Positions 6,390 through 14,795 of a DNA stretch of 59,932 nucleotides are shown piece after piece. The DNA comes from Burkholderiales bacterium. Lineage in GTDB: Bacteria > Pseudomonadota > Gammaproteobacteria > Burkholderiales > SG8-39. A program made the position numbers and the translations under genes. Under the pieces are notes generated by a model that was not told the DNA's origin, made no database searches, and saw only the letters and a list, made by a program, of their open reading frames with translations. The DNA lies in NCBI GenBank assembly GCA_026417035.1, contig JAOAEA010000017.1, positions 1 to 59,932 of the forward strand, read 5' to 3'. Numbering within the stretch: position 1 is the first letter of the stretch; each line of letters begins with the position of its first letter.

Positions 6390-8770
6390 GGCACGAGGAC
6401 GTGTCGCTCCGCCGCGCGCCGGCGCCGCCGACGCACTCGATCGGCAGCCGCACGCCGCTCGTGGACGGCATCGAGAAGGTCACCGGCCGCGCCCGCTACA
6501 CCGCCGACCTGCCGCTCGGGCCGACGCTCGTCGGCCGCATCGGCCGAAGCCCCGTCGCCCACGGCGTGATCCGCCGTATCGACGCGACGCGGGCGCTCGC
6601 CCTGCCGGGGGTGCGGGCGGTGATCACCGGCGAGGACTTCGCCGCGCCCTACGGCGTCATCCCGATCTCGCAGAACGAGTGGCCGCTCGCGCGCGGCAAG
6701 GTGCGCTACCGCGGCGAGCCGCTCTTCGCGGTCGCCGCCGAGGACGAGGCCGCCGCGGAAGCGGCGCTCGCCGCCGTCGCGGTCGACATCGAGCCGCTGC
6801 CGGCGCTCTTCACCGCCGCGGAGGCGCGCGCCCCGGGCGCGCCGCTCCTGCACGAGAACAAGCCCGGCAACATCGAGCGCGAGGTCGAGCAGGACTTCGG
6901 CGACGTCGCGGCCGGGTTCGCCGCCGCCGACCTGGTGCTCGAGCGCCGCTACGAGTGCGCCGAGGTCGCGCACGGCCAGATCGAGCTCAACGCCACGGTG
7001 GCTCACTGGGAGCCCGAGCGCGAGCGGCTGACGGTGCACTCGGTGACGCAGGTCCCCTACTACCTGCACCTGACGCTCGCGCAGACGCTCGGCCTGGACA
7101 GCTCGCAGATCCGCGTGGTGAAGCCCTTCGTCGGCGGGGGCTTCGGCCACCGCGTCGAGCCGCTCAACTTCGAGATGGTCGCCGCCGCGCTCGCGCGCGC
7201 CGCCTCCGGCGCGGTCAAGCTCGAGCTCACGCGCGAGGAAGGTTTCCTCACCCACCGCGGCCGCCCGGCGACCGAGACGCGGCTCAAGATCGGGATGAAG
7301 CGCTCGGGCGAGATCACCGCGGTGGATGCCGAGGTGGTGCAGCGCGGGGGCGCCTACGGCGGCTACGGGCTCGTGACGATCCTCTACGCCGGGGCGCTGC
7401 TGCACGCGCTCTACAAGGTCGGCGCCGTGCGCTACCGCGGCTACCGCGTCTACACCAACCTCCCGCCCTGCGGCGCGATGCGCGGCCACGGCGCGGTCAA
7501 CGTGCGCTTCGCCTTCGAGTCGCTCCTCGACGAGATGGCGGCCGAGCTCGGCCTCGACCCGTTCGTGGTGCGCCGCGCGAACCTGATCGAGCCGCCCTAC
7601 CGCACGCTGAACGACCTCCAGGTGAACTCCTGCGGCCTCGCGCAGTGCCTCGACGCGGTCGAGCAGGCCTCGGGCTGGCGCGAGCGGCGCGGCAAGCTCG
7701 GGCGCGGGCGCGGGCTCGGCATGGCGTGCTCGCACTACGTGTCGGGCTCGGCGAAGCCGGTGCACTGGAGCGGCGAGCCGCACGCGGTGGTGAACCTGAA
7801 GCTCGACTTCGACACCGGCATCACCGTGCTCACCGGCGCCTCCGACATCGGCCAGGGCTCCTCGACGCTGCTCGCGCAGGTGGTGGCCGAGGTGCTGCTC
7901 CTGCCGATGGCGCGCATCCGCGTAGTCGCGACCGATAGCGCGCTCACGCCGAAGGACAACGGCTCGTATTCCTCGCGCGTCTCGTTCATGGTCGGCAATG
8001 CGGCGCTCCGCGCCGCGCAGGGGCTGAAGCGGGTGCTGGTCGAGGCGGCCGCGAAGCGCATGGAAGTCGAGCCCGACGACATCGACTGGCAGGGCGAGAG
8101 CTGCTGCGTCGCCGGCACCGACCGGCGCATGGACTTCGCGCAGGTGGTGCAGGCGGCGCTCGCGGACACCGGCACGCTCACCGTCAAGGGCACTTGGTCC
8201 ACGCCGCCGGAAACGCAGGGCGGCAAGTTCCGTGGCGCGGCCGTGGGCTCGACCGCGGGCTTCTCCTACGCGGCGCAGGTGGTCGAGGTGTCGGTGGACG
8301 AGGACACCGGCATGGTGCGCGTCGAGCGCGTCTGGGTCGCGCACGACTGCGGCCGCGCGCTGAACCCCCTCGCCGTCGAAGGCCAGGTGCAGGGCGCCGT
8401 CTGGATGGGCATGGGGCAGGCGCTCTCCGAGGAGACGCGCTACCACGCGGGCCTGCCGCTCGCGGCGAACTTCCTCGACTACCGCATCCCGACCATCGCC
8501 GAGTCGCCGCCGATCGAGGTGACACTGGTCGAGAGCATGGACCCGCTCGGCCCCTTCGGCGCCAAGGAGGCGAGCGAAGGGGGCCTGCACGCCTTCCCGC
8601 CGGCGCTCGCCGCCGCCGTCTGCGACGCGATCGGCCTGCGCGTGCGCGAGCTGCCGCTCTCGCCCGACCGGCTGCTCGAAGCGATCCAGGCGCGGCGCCG
8701 CGAGGAGAAGCTGCGCGCGCTGCGCGCCGGCCGACCGGGCGCGGATGTGCCGGAGGCGGAGCGTCGATGA
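6386..8770 (+). CDS. hcrA: 4-hydroxybenzoyl-CoA reductase, molybdopterin subunit
   Basis: 794-aa large subunit that binds the molybdenum cofactor and substrate and removes the para-hydroxyl of 4-hydroxybenzoyl-CoA to give benzoyl-CoA. Family motifs are in order: N-terminal domain with GxARYTADLPLG (about 34-45), GGGFGHR at about 250-256 (cofactor contact), QGSSTLLAQ in the middle, and FGAKEASEGG near the C-terminus with the presumed active-site Glu728. The GTG start at 6386 overlaps the hcrC stop; the long open frame upstream is antisense to other genes and not coding. The stop TGA overlaps an ATG at 8767 that opens a short frame (see 8767-8922). Confidence 0.9.
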   Translation: MRHEDVSLRRAPAPPTHSIGSRTPLVDGIEKVTGRARYTADLPLGPTLVGRIGRSPVAHGVIRRIDATRALALPGVRAVITGEDFAAPYGVIPISQNEWPLARGKVRYRGEPLFAVAAEDEAAAEAALAAVAVDIEPLPALFTAAEARAPGAPLLHENKPGNIEREVEQDFGDVAAGFAAADLVLERRYECAEVAHGQIELNATVAHWEPERERLTVHSVTQVPYYLHLTLAQTLGLDSSQIRVVKPFVGGGFGHRVEPLNFEMVAAALARAASGAVKLELTREEGFLTHRGRPATETRLKIGMKRSGEITAVDAEVVQRGGAYGGYGLVTILYAGALLHALYKVGAVRYRGYRVYTNLPPCGAMRGHGAVNVRFAFESLLDEMAAELGLDPFVVRRANLIEPPYRTLNDLQVNSCGLAQCLDAVEQASGWRERRGKLGRGRGLGMACSHYVSGSAKPVHWSGEPHAVVNLKLDFDTGITVLTGASDIGQGSSTLLAQVVAEVLLLPMARIRVVATDSALTPKDNGSYSSRVSFMVGNAALRAAQGLKRVLVEAAAKRMEVEPDDIDWQGESCCVAGTDRRMDFAQVVQAALADTGTLTVKGTWSTPPETQGGKFRGAAVGSTAGFSYAAQVVEVSVDEDTGMVRVERVWVAHDCGRALNPLAVEGQVQGAVWMGMGQALSEETRYHAGLPLAANFLDYRIPTIAESPPIEVTLVESMDPLGPFGAKEASEGGLHAFPPALAAAVCDAIGLRVRELPLSPDRLLEAIQARRREEKLRALRAGRPGADVPEAERR

Positions 8771-8922
8771 CCTTCCGTGCCCGGAACCGGCGAAGGCCGA
8801 CCCCTGCGGGCGGGCGGGAGCCTGGGACGGAACCGATGCCGCAGGCATCGCTTCCCCCGATTTCGGGGAGCACGAGGGGGCGCCGCGAAGCGGCTCTGCC
8901 CTCTCGTCGCGTGGACTGCTGA
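8767..8922 (+). CDS. Small coupled ORF of 51 aa across repeat copy 1 (hypothetical)
   Basis: It starts with an ATG overlapping the hcrA stop (ATGA) and ends at TGA 8920-8922, one base before the next ATG at 8924. The encoded peptide is basic and Pro/Ser-rich and has no recognisable family; its second half is the translation of repeat copy 1. It may be a coupling or leader peptide linking hcrA to hcrB translation, or simply open by chance. A separate product is unlikely to be functional on present evidence. Confidence 0.3.
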   Translation: MTFRARNRRRPTPAGGREPGTEPMPQASLPPISGSTRGRREAALPSRRVDC

Positions 8923-9022
8923 GATGGAACCGGTGCCGCAGGCATCGCTTCCCCCGATTTCGGGGAGCACGAGGGGGCGCCGCGAAGCGGCTTTGCCCTC
9001 TCGTCGCGTGGACGGCTGACAT
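8829..9022 (+). repeat. Two tandem 97-bp repeats between hcrA and hcrB
   Basis: Copy 1 is 8829-8925 and copy 2 is 8926-9022; I count 4 differences in 97 positions. Each copy holds three dyads: GATGCC/GGCATC (GGTGCC in copy 2, one mismatch), CCCCGA/TCGGGG, and GCCGC/GCGGC inside a GAGGG/CCCTC pair, so the RNA should fold into a compact multi-hairpin unit. Each copy ends in TGA-N-ATG: after copy 1 an ATG opens a 31-codon frame through copy 2 (8924-9019), and after copy 2 the ATG is the hcrB start. Confidence 0.9.
8924..9019 (+). CDS. Small coupled ORF of 31 aa across repeat copy 2 (hypothetical)
   Basis: It starts at an ATG one base after the TGA of the 51-aa frame and ends with TGA one base before the hcrB ATG. 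It translates repeat copy 2, so the peptide nearly repeats the end of the preceding frame (PQASLPPISGSTRGRREAA in both). No family is recognised. The chain of stop-start junctions is the noteworthy feature, not the peptide itself. Confidence 0.25.
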   Translation: MEPVPQASLPPISGSTRGRREAALPSRRVDG

Positions 9023-9995
9023 GGGCGCGCTTCCCGAATTCGCGTTCGCACGCCCGGCCACGCTCGCGGAAGCGTGCGCGCTCCTCGCGGTCGAAGGCGC
9101 GCGCGCGGTCGCCGGCGGCACCGACCTCGTCCCCAACTTGCGCCGCGGGATCGAGCGGCCGGCGCAGCTCGTGGACCTCGGCGGCATTGCGGCGCTCGAC
9201 CGGATCGAGGAGCGCGATGGCGCGCTCGCGCTCGGCGCCGGTGTCACGCTGGCCCGGCTCGCCGACGATGCGCGCATCGCGCGCGTGCTCCCGGCGCTCG
9301 CGGAGGCTGCCCGCTCCGTCGCCGGGCCGGCGCACCGCAGCGCGGCGACGCTCGGCGGCAACCTCTGCCAGGACACGCGCTGCGTCTTCTACAACCAGAG
9401 CGAGTGGTGGCGGCGCGCCAACGGCTGGTGCCTGAAGCGCGACGGCGACACCTGCCACGTCGCGCCGCAGGGGCGCCGCTGCCACGCGGCCTACAGCGGC
9501 GACCTCGCGCCGGTGCTCCTCGCCGCCGGCGCCGAGGCCGAGACCGCGACGGCCGCCGGCACGCGCCGCGTGCCGCTCGCGGATCTCTATCGCGAGGACG
9601 GCGCCGCGCATCTCACCCTCGCGCCGGGCGAGATCGTCGCGCGCGTGTTCGTTCCGGCGCCGACGCCGGGAAGGCGCAGCGGCTATCGCAAGGCGCGCGC
9701 CCGCGGCGCGGTCGACTTCCCGCTCGCCGGCGTCGCCGTGGTGCTCGTCGTGCGCGACGGGGCGATCGCCGAGCTGGGCGTGGGTCTCACCGGCACCAAC
9801 TCCCGGCCGTTCCGCCTCGCGGGGACCGAGGGCTTCGTCGGGCAGCCGGTGGACGATGCGCTCCTCGCGAGCCTCGCCAAGCTCATCCAGAAGCAGGTGA
9901 GCCCGATGCGCAGCACCGTGACGCAGTCCTACTACCGGCGTCAGGTCGCGTCCGTCCTCGCGCAACGGCTCGTGCGCGAGCTCGCCGCCGGCTGA
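9021..9995 (+). CDS. hcrB: 4-hydroxybenzoyl-CoA reductase, FAD/[4Fe-4S] subunit
   Basis: 324-aa FAD-binding subunit. The FAD motifs are AGGTDLVPNL at about 31-40 and ATLGGNLCQD at about 109-118. Directly after the second motif is an inserted segment with Cys121, 137, 145 and 154 (TRCVFYNQSEWW, GWCLKRDGDTCH, RRCHAAYSGD). This insertion carries an extra [4Fe-4S] cluster and is characteristic of 4-hydroxybenzoyl-CoA reductase beta subunits, which take electrons from reduced ferredoxin. It is the best evidence for the identity of all three subunits. No Shine-Dalgarno is visible before the ATG; translation may depend on coupling through the upstream repeat frames. The order C-A-B differs from a compact hcr operon by the 250-bp insertion. 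Confidence 0.9.
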   Translation: MGALPEFAFARPATLAEACALLAVEGARAVAGGTDLVPNLRRGIERPAQLVDLGGIAALDRIEERDGALALGAGVTLARLADDARIARVLPALAEAARSVAGPAHRSAATLGGNLCQDTRCVFYNQSEWWRRANGWCLKRDGDTCHVAPQGRRCHAAYSGDLAPVLLAAGAEAETATAAGTRRVPLADLYREDGAAHLTLAPGEIVARVFVPAPTPGRRSGYRKARARGAVDFPLAGVAVVLVVRDGAIAELGVGLTGTNSRPFRLAGTEGFVGQPVDDALLASLAKLIQKQVSPMRSTVTQSYYRRQVASVLAQRLVRELAAG

Positions 9996-10017
9996 GCGGC
10001 GCTAGGGACGGCGCGCG

Positions 10018-12123
10018 ATGCTGTGCCCGAAGTGCCACCGCGAGCTCGAGGACGCGGACGGCGACGTCCACGTCTGCTGCGCCGGCGCGGTCCTCGCCTG
10101 GCGCTGCGCCGGCTGCGGGAAGGTGAGCGAGGGCTTCGCGTTCCCCTACGGCCGCTGCCCGCAGTGCGGCGGCGAGCTCGCGCTCCTCGAAGCGCGTCGC
10201 GGCGAGGACGACATCGCGGGCGTGCGAACCGCGTTCGAGATCGAGCTCGGCGGGCGCGCGTTCTACCAGCGCGCCGCGGCCGAAACGGCAGACCCGGTGC
10301 TGCGCGACCTCTTCGGCCGCTTCGCCCTCCTGGAGGGCGAGCACATGGAAACGCTCGCCCGGCGCTATCACCTCGACGTGCCGGACCCGTCGCCCGCGTT
10401 CCGCGTCGAGGTGGCCGCGGTGTTCGCCGGCGTGCAGCACCGCCCGCAGGATCCGGACAGCCTCTTCCGCATCGCCATCGGGCTCGAGCAGCGCGCCGCC
10501 GGGTTCTTCGCGGCGCGTGCGCAGGCCGCCGCGCCGGGCTCGCCGGAGGCCGAGCTCTATCGCGAGCTCGCCGCCGAGGAGCGCGAGCACGCCGATCGCC
10601 TCGCCGACGAGTACGAGCGCTGGCGCGCAGGCAAGCCGGGGCGCCTCGGGCACGGCCCCGGCGCGGTTCCCGCCGGCGAGCCGACCCTCAACGCCGCGGC
10701 GCTGCTGCTCGCGGAGGGCGACGACGGCCGTGCGGCCCTCGTCTGCGGCGCCGAGACGCTCACGCGCGGCGAGCTGCGCGAGCGGGTCGCGCGGACCGCG
10801 GCAGTGTGGGCCGCGCGCGGCATCGGGCCGGGGAGCCGCGTGGCGATCAAGCTCGCCGACGGCTGCGACTGGGTGAGCGCGTTCCTCGGCACGATGTGGG
10901 CCGGCGCGGTCGCCGTCGCGGTGAACCCGAAGATCCCCGCGCCCGAGTGGGAGTACATCCTCGACGAGGCGGGCTTCGGCCTGATCCTCGCCGAGACGGC
11001 CGCGGACACGCCCTCGCCCTGGCGCGAGCGGGTGCTCGCGCTCGACGACTGGCGGCGCGAGATCGCGGCGGCGCGCGCGGTGGCGGCACGGCCGATGCCG
11101 GCGGACGCGCCGGCGTTCTGGGTGCATTCGTCGGGGACTTCGGGAAAGCCCAAGGCGGTGGTGCACGCGCACCGCAGCGTGCAGAGGATCGAGGAGGTCT
11201 CGCGCGACGGTCTGGGCGTGCGCGGCGAGGACCGGATCTTCGCCACCTCGAAGCTCTTCTTCGCCTACCCGCAGACCAACAGCCTCCTGGCCGGGCTGAA
11301 GCTCGGCGCGACCGTGATCCTCGACCCGCAGTGGCCCACCGCCGCGGCCGTCGCGGCGACCGTCGCCGCGCACCGGCCCACGGTGCTCTTCTCCGTGCCC
11401 TCGCTCTATCGCAACCTGCTGCACGAGGGCGTGGCACCGGCGATCGCGCGTGCGGGCGTGCGTCTCGCCGTTTCCGCGGGCGAGGCGCTGCCCGCTGCGG
11501 TGCGCGAGCAGTGGCGAACGCAGACCGGGCTCGCGATCGTGGACGGCTACGGCGCCTCCGAAACGCTCGTGCTCGTCATGCTCGACCGGAACGGCAACGG
11601 CTTCGCGCCTTCGCCGGGCGTGGACGTGCGGCCGCTCGAGGATGCGGCCGCGGGGGCGCCGACGCGGCTCCTCATCCGCGCGCCGACGCTCGCCCTCGGC
11701 TACCTGGACCGGCCGCAGGCGCAGGCCGAAGCGTTCCGCGACGGCGCGTTCTGCCCCGCGGACCTGTGGGCGCGCGACGCCGCCGGCGGCTGGCGCTTCG
11801 CCGGCCGCGAGGATTCGCTGGTGAAGATCCGGGGCCGCTGGGTGAACCTGATCGAGCTCGGCGAGCGCCTCGCCGCCGGCGCCGACGGGATCCTGGAATC
11901 GGCCGCGGTGTGCGTGCCCGACGAGGACGGCGTCGATGCCGTGGCGTTCTTCTTCGTCGCGCGCGATCCCGCCAGCGCGCGGGCCGCGCTCGCCGCGCGC
12001 GCCGAGGCCCTGCCGCCCCATCAGCGGCCGCGCTGGCTCCACGACGTGCCGGGCCTGCCGCGCACGCCCACGGGCAAGCTGCTGCGCCGCAAGCTCGCCG
12101 AGCTGCACCGCTCCCTCGCCTGA
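10018..12123 (+). CDS. Zinc-ribbon/rubrerythrin-like domain fused to an aryl-CoA ligase
   Basis: 701-aa protein with an unusual domain order. Residues 1-55 hold two zinc-ribbon-like Cys pairs (C3/C6 with C20/C21; C30/C33 with C47/C50). Residues about 65-205 form a ferritin-like four-helix domain with candidate di-iron ligands E74/E76, E106-x2-H109, E157 and E188-x2-H191. Residues about 225-701 are a complete acyl-adenylate/CoA ligase: phosphate loop SSGTSGKPK (371-379), YGASE (511-515), hinge GREDSLVKIRGRW and catalytic Lys687 (PTGKLL). The ligase part resembles benzoate/4-hydroxybenzoate-CoA ligases (SKLFFAYPQTNSLLAGLKLG). Ligases of this class are normally about 500-530 aa without such an N-terminus. 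It sits 22 bp after hcrB and would make the reductase substrate. The frame is continuous with uniform codon use, so I see no sign of an assembly artefact. Confidence 0.85.
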   Translation: MLCPKCHRELEDADGDVHVCCAGAVLAWRCAGCGKVSEGFAFPYGRCPQCGGELALLEARRGEDDIAGVRTAFEIELGGRAFYQRAAAETADPVLRDLFGRFALLEGEHMETLARRYHLDVPDPSPAFRVEVAAVFAGVQHRPQDPDSLFRIAIGLEQRAAGFFAARAQAAAPGSPEAELYRELAAEEREHADRLADEYERWRAGKPGRLGHGPGAVPAGEPTLNAAALLLAEGDDGRAALVCGAETLTRGELRERVARTAAVWAARGIGPGSRVAIKLADGCDWVSAFLGTMWAGAVAVAVNPKIPAPEWEYILDEAGFGLILAETAADTPSPWRERVLALDDWRREIAAARAVAARPMPADAPAFWVHSSGTSGKPKAVVHAHRSVQRIEEVSRDGLGVRGEDRIFATSKLFFAYPQTNSLLAGLKLGATVILDPQWPTAAAVAATVAAHRPTVLFSVPSLYRNLLHEGVAPAIARAGVRLAVSAGEALPAAVREQWRTQTGLAIVDGYGASETLVLVMLDRNGNGFAPSPGVDVRPLEDAAAGAPTRLLIRAPTLALGYLDRPQAQAEAFRDGAFCPADLWARDAAGGWRFAGREDSLVKIRGRWVNLIELGERLAAGADGILESAAVCVPDEDGVDAVAFFFVARDPASARAALAARAEALPPHQRPRWLHDVPGLPRTPTGKLLRRKLAELHRSLA

Positions 12124-12127
12124 CGCG

Positions 12128-12922
12128 ATGGCCGTCGCCACCGAAGCCTGCGTTCCCACGCGCCGCGAAGGCGCGGTGCTCGTCGCGACGCTCGCGCGGC
12201 CGCCGGTCAACGCGATCGACGACGAACTGCTCGCCGGGCTCGAAGCCGCGATCGACGCCGCGCAGGCCGACGAGCGCGTCGGCGTCCTGCACATCGCCGC
12301 GAGCGGCAAGGCCTTTTGCGCCGGCGCCGACCTCGCGCTGATGCGCGAATGCTTCGCCACGCCCGGCGGAACCGCCCGCATGGTGGCGCTCGTCGAGCGC
12401 ATGCAGCGCGTGTTCGCGCGCCTCGAAGCCGCGCCCTTCCTCGCGCTGGCGGAGATCGGCGGCGCGGCGCTCGGCGGCGGCCTGGAGCTCGCGCTCGCCT
12501 GCGACCTGCGCATCGCCGCGTGCGAAGCGCGCGTGGGCCTTCCCGAGGCGCGCCTCGGGCTCGTGCCGGGCGCGGGCGGCACGCAGCGGCTCGCGCGTCT
12601 CGCCGGCGCGGGCGTCGCGCGCCGGCTCATCCTCGGCGCGGAGGTCGTCGACGGCGCCGCGGCCGAGCGGCTCGGCATCGTGCAATGGGCCGTGCCGCGC
12701 GCCGAGCTCGCCGAGACCGCGCGCGGCCTCGCGCAGCGGCTCGCCGGGATCCCGCGCGCGGCGCTCGCGGAAAACAAGCGCTGCATCGCGGCTGCGTCCG
12801 GCGACGGCGGCTATGCCGCGGAGATCGCGGCGACGCGCCGCCTCTACGAAAATTCCGAAACCCGGCGCCGCGTCGCGGCCTTCCTCGCGAAGCGCGCCAT
12901 CGACTCGCAGGAGGGTTCATGA
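12128..12922 (+). CDS. Enoyl-CoA hydratase/isomerase family protein
   Basis: 264-aa crotonase-fold protein. The oxyanion-hole segments are GKAFCAGADLALM (about 59-71) and GGAALGGGLELALA (about 111-124), and the acidic pair region reads VGLPEARLGLVPGAGGTQ, as in active hydratases. The start ATG at 12128 is four bases after the ligase stop and the stop overlaps the next gene's ATG (ATGA), so it belongs to the same transcript as the ligase and the SDR. In an aromatic-acid locus it could act on a ring-reduction or ring-cleavage CoA intermediate; the exact substrate cannot be read from sequence. Confidence 0.85.
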   Translation: MAVATEACVPTRREGAVLVATLARPPVNAIDDELLAGLEAAIDAAQADERVGVLHIAASGKAFCAGADLALMRECFATPGGTARMVALVERMQRVFARLEAAPFLALAEIGGAALGGGLELALACDLRIAACEARVGLPEARLGLVPGAGGTQRLARLAGAGVARRLILGAEVVDGAAAERLGIVQWAVPRAELAETARGLAQRLAGIPRAALAENKRCIAAASGDGGYAAEIAATRRLYENSETRRRVAAFLAKRAIDSQEGS

Positions 12923-13665
12923 GCCTCAAGGACAAGGTCGCGGTCGTCACCGGCGCCGCCTCGGGCATCGGCGCCGCGGTCGCGGGCAAGCTCGCCGCCG
13001 CGGGGGCGGTCGTGGTGGTGGCCGACGTGCAAGCCGAAAAAGGCGAGGCGCGCGCCGCCGAGCTGCGCGCGGCGGGCCACCGCGCGGAGTTCATGCGCGT
13101 CGACATGACCGATGCGGCCTCGATCGCGGCCTTCGCGGCAGCCGTGCAGGCGCGCTTGGGGCCGGTGGACGTGCTCGTAAACGGCGCCGGCTGGGGCACG
13201 ACGCACCCGTTCTGGGAGGGCACGCCGGAGCTCTGGGACCGGATCATCGCGCTCAACTTCGTCGGGCCGATGCGCCTCACGAAGGCGCTGCTGCCGGAGA
13301 TGATGAAGCGCGCGAGCGGCAAGATCGTCAACATCGCGAGCGACGCGGGGCGCGTCGGCAGCCTCGGCGAGACCGTGTACTCGGGCGCGAAGGGCGGGCT
13401 CATCGCCTTCACCAAGTCGCTCGCGCGCGAAACCGCCCGTTATGGCATCAACGTGAACTGCGTCTGCCCGGGCCCGACCGACACGCCGCTGATGGCGGCC
13501 GTCCCGGAGAAGGTGACCGAGGCCCTGAAGAAGGCCATCCCCTTCCGCCGCCTCGGCCGCCCGGAGGAGGTCGCGGACGCGGTGGTCTTCTTCGCCGGCG
13601 ACACCGCGAGCTACGTGACCGGCCAGGTCCTGAGCGTGAGCGGCGGGTTGACGATGGTCGGGTGA
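12919..13665 (+). CDS. SDR-family dehydrogenase resembling BadH (2-hydroxycyclohexanecarboxyl-CoA dehydrogenase)
   Basis: 248-aa NAD(P)-dependent SDR. Cofactor motif TGAASGIG (about 12-19), GAGWG in place of NNAG, catalytic Ser and YSGAK (Y-x3-K), and the C-terminal GQVLSVSGGLTMVG. The stretches IVNIASDAGRVGS and NVNCVCPGPTDTPLM are close to what I recall of BadH of the Rhodopseudomonas cyclohexanecarboxylate pathway. That similarity is by eye only. It overlaps the hydratase by four bases and has GGAGGG just upstream of its ATG. A role in oxidising a hydroxyacyl-CoA made by the preceding hydratase is a reasonable inference. Confidence 0.8.
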   Translation: MSLKDKVAVVTGAASGIGAAVAGKLAAAGAVVVVADVQAEKGEARAAELRAAGHRAEFMRVDMTDAASIAAFAAAVQARLGPVDVLVNGAGWGTTHPFWEGTPELWDRIIALNFVGPMRLTKALLPEMMKRASGKIVNIASDAGRVGSLGETVYSGAKGGLIAFTKSLARETARYGINVNCVCPGPTDTPLMAAVPEKVTEALKKAIPFRRLGRPEEVADAVVFFAGDTASYVTGQVLSVSGGLTMVG

Positions 13666-13733
13666 CGGGGAGCCGCGCGCCGGGCGACAATCCCGGCGCC
13701 GCGGAGGGCGCCTTGCCGACGACGGACCACGCC

Positions 13734-14219
13734 ATGGACTACTCGCTGCCGGTCTTCCTCGCACACGCGCTCGCGATGGAGCGCGAGGCCGCCGAGCGCT
13801 ACCTGGAGCTCGCCGACATGATGGAGGCGCACCGCAACGACGCGGTCGCCGCGCTCTTCCGCGACATGGTCCGCTACTCGCGCATGCACCACGACTCGAT
13901 CGCTGCGCGCGCGGGCTCGCTGCCGCTGCCGCCGCTCAGGCCCGCGGAATACCGCTGGCGCCGGCCGCCGGAGGCCGGCGGCGAGGAAGCCTTCGACTAC
14001 ACGCTCGACCCGTACCGCGCGCTCCGCTACGCGCGGGAGAACGAGGTGCGGGCGATGGAGTACTACACGGCGGTGGGCCTCGCCGCCGCCGACCCCGAGG
14101 TGCGGCGGCTCGCGGCCGAGTTCGCGGCCGAGGAAACCGAGCACGTGGACGCCCTCGACGACTGGCTCGCGCGCACGGGGCGGCCCTCGGCGCCGTGGCG
14201 CGACGACCCGGAGCCTTGA
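13734..14219 (+). CDS. Ferritin-like (rubrerythrin-type) protein
   Basis: 161-aa all-helical protein with two halves that each offer iron ligands: EREAAERYLELAD and a later HHD in the first, ENEVRAMEYY and EETEHVD in the second. This is the pattern of rubrerythrin/ferritin-like di-iron domains, here without a rubredoxin Cys motif. The same type of domain is fused to the ligase 1.6 kb upstream. I chose the ATG at 13734; an in-frame GTG at 13662 overlapping the SDR stop would add 24 residues of low-complexity sequence. Likely roles are peroxide or oxygen handling or iron storage, inferred from the fold only. Confidence 0.75.
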   Translation: MDYSLPVFLAHALAMEREAAERYLELADMMEAHRNDAVAALFRDMVRYSRMHHDSIAARAGSLPLPPLRPAEYRWRRPPEAGGEEAFDYTLDPYRALRYARENEVRAMEYYTAVGLAAADPEVRRLAAEFAAEETEHVDALDDWLARTGRPSAPWRDDPEP

Positions 14220-14277
14220 GCGCATGGCCGCCGCGCGCGCCGGGCGATGCCGCGGCCGCCCGCAGGCGGGCGGCGAC

Positions 14278-14697
14278 TCACTCGCACTTCGCGCGGATGT
14301 CGGCGGGCACCGGGATCGCGCGGATGCGCCTGCGGTCGGCGGGGTCGCGCACGCAGAAGACGCGCGTCTCGAGGCTCTCGCAGATCAGGTCCTCGCCGCG
14401 CGTCACGGTGTGCTTCTGGACGAAGGTCTTCGCGCGCCACGCCTCGATGCGGGTGGCGATGGTGAGCGTCTCGCCGTAGGTCGCGCTCCTGAGGAAGCGC
14501 GTGTGGTGCTCGAGCAGCGGCGTGCCGATGATGCCGGTGGTCGCCTCCAGCACGTGCCAGGGCGGTACGCCGCACTCCATGAAGAAATGCAGCGACGCGG
14601 CGTCCATCCAGCGGTGGTAGCGCGGAAAGAATACGATGCCGGCCGGGTCGCAGTCGCCGAAGCGGATGTCGACGCGCATCGTCGTGGTCTTGCTCAT
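14278..14697 (-). CDS. 4-hydroxybenzoyl-CoA thioesterase family protein
   Basis: 139-aa hot-dog fold acyl-CoA thioesterase. The N-terminus [19 protein letters not shown] holds the catalytic Asp of the DPAGIVF motif, which is typical of 4-hydroxybenzoyl-CoA thioesterases. Family length is about 140 aa. It is transcribed toward the ferritin-like gene and divergently from the hydratase at 14796, with a 98-bp shared upstream region. A thioesterase in such a locus can release CoA when aryl-CoA esters accumulate, or act productively on a hydroxyaryl-CoA; the sequence does not say which. Confidence 0.85.
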   Translation of the reverse strand: MSKTTTMRVDIRFGDCDPAGIVFFPRYHRWMDAASLHFFMECGVPPWHVLEATTGIIGTPLLEHHTRFLRSATYGETLTIATRIEAWRAKTFVQKHTVTRGEDLICESLETRVFCVRDPADRRRIRAIPVPADIRAKCE

Positions 14698-14795
14698 TCG
14701 GGTTCCTTCGCGCGGCGGGGCGCCGTCAGCGCCGGCGCGCGCGGGCACGCGGCCGCAACCGGTTTCGCAGTCGGGCAACACAAGGAGAGGAGAAC

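Noticed and set aside
8829-9022. CRISPR-like repeat
   Set aside because: Only two adjacent copies without spacers, and the unit is far longer than CRISPR repeats.
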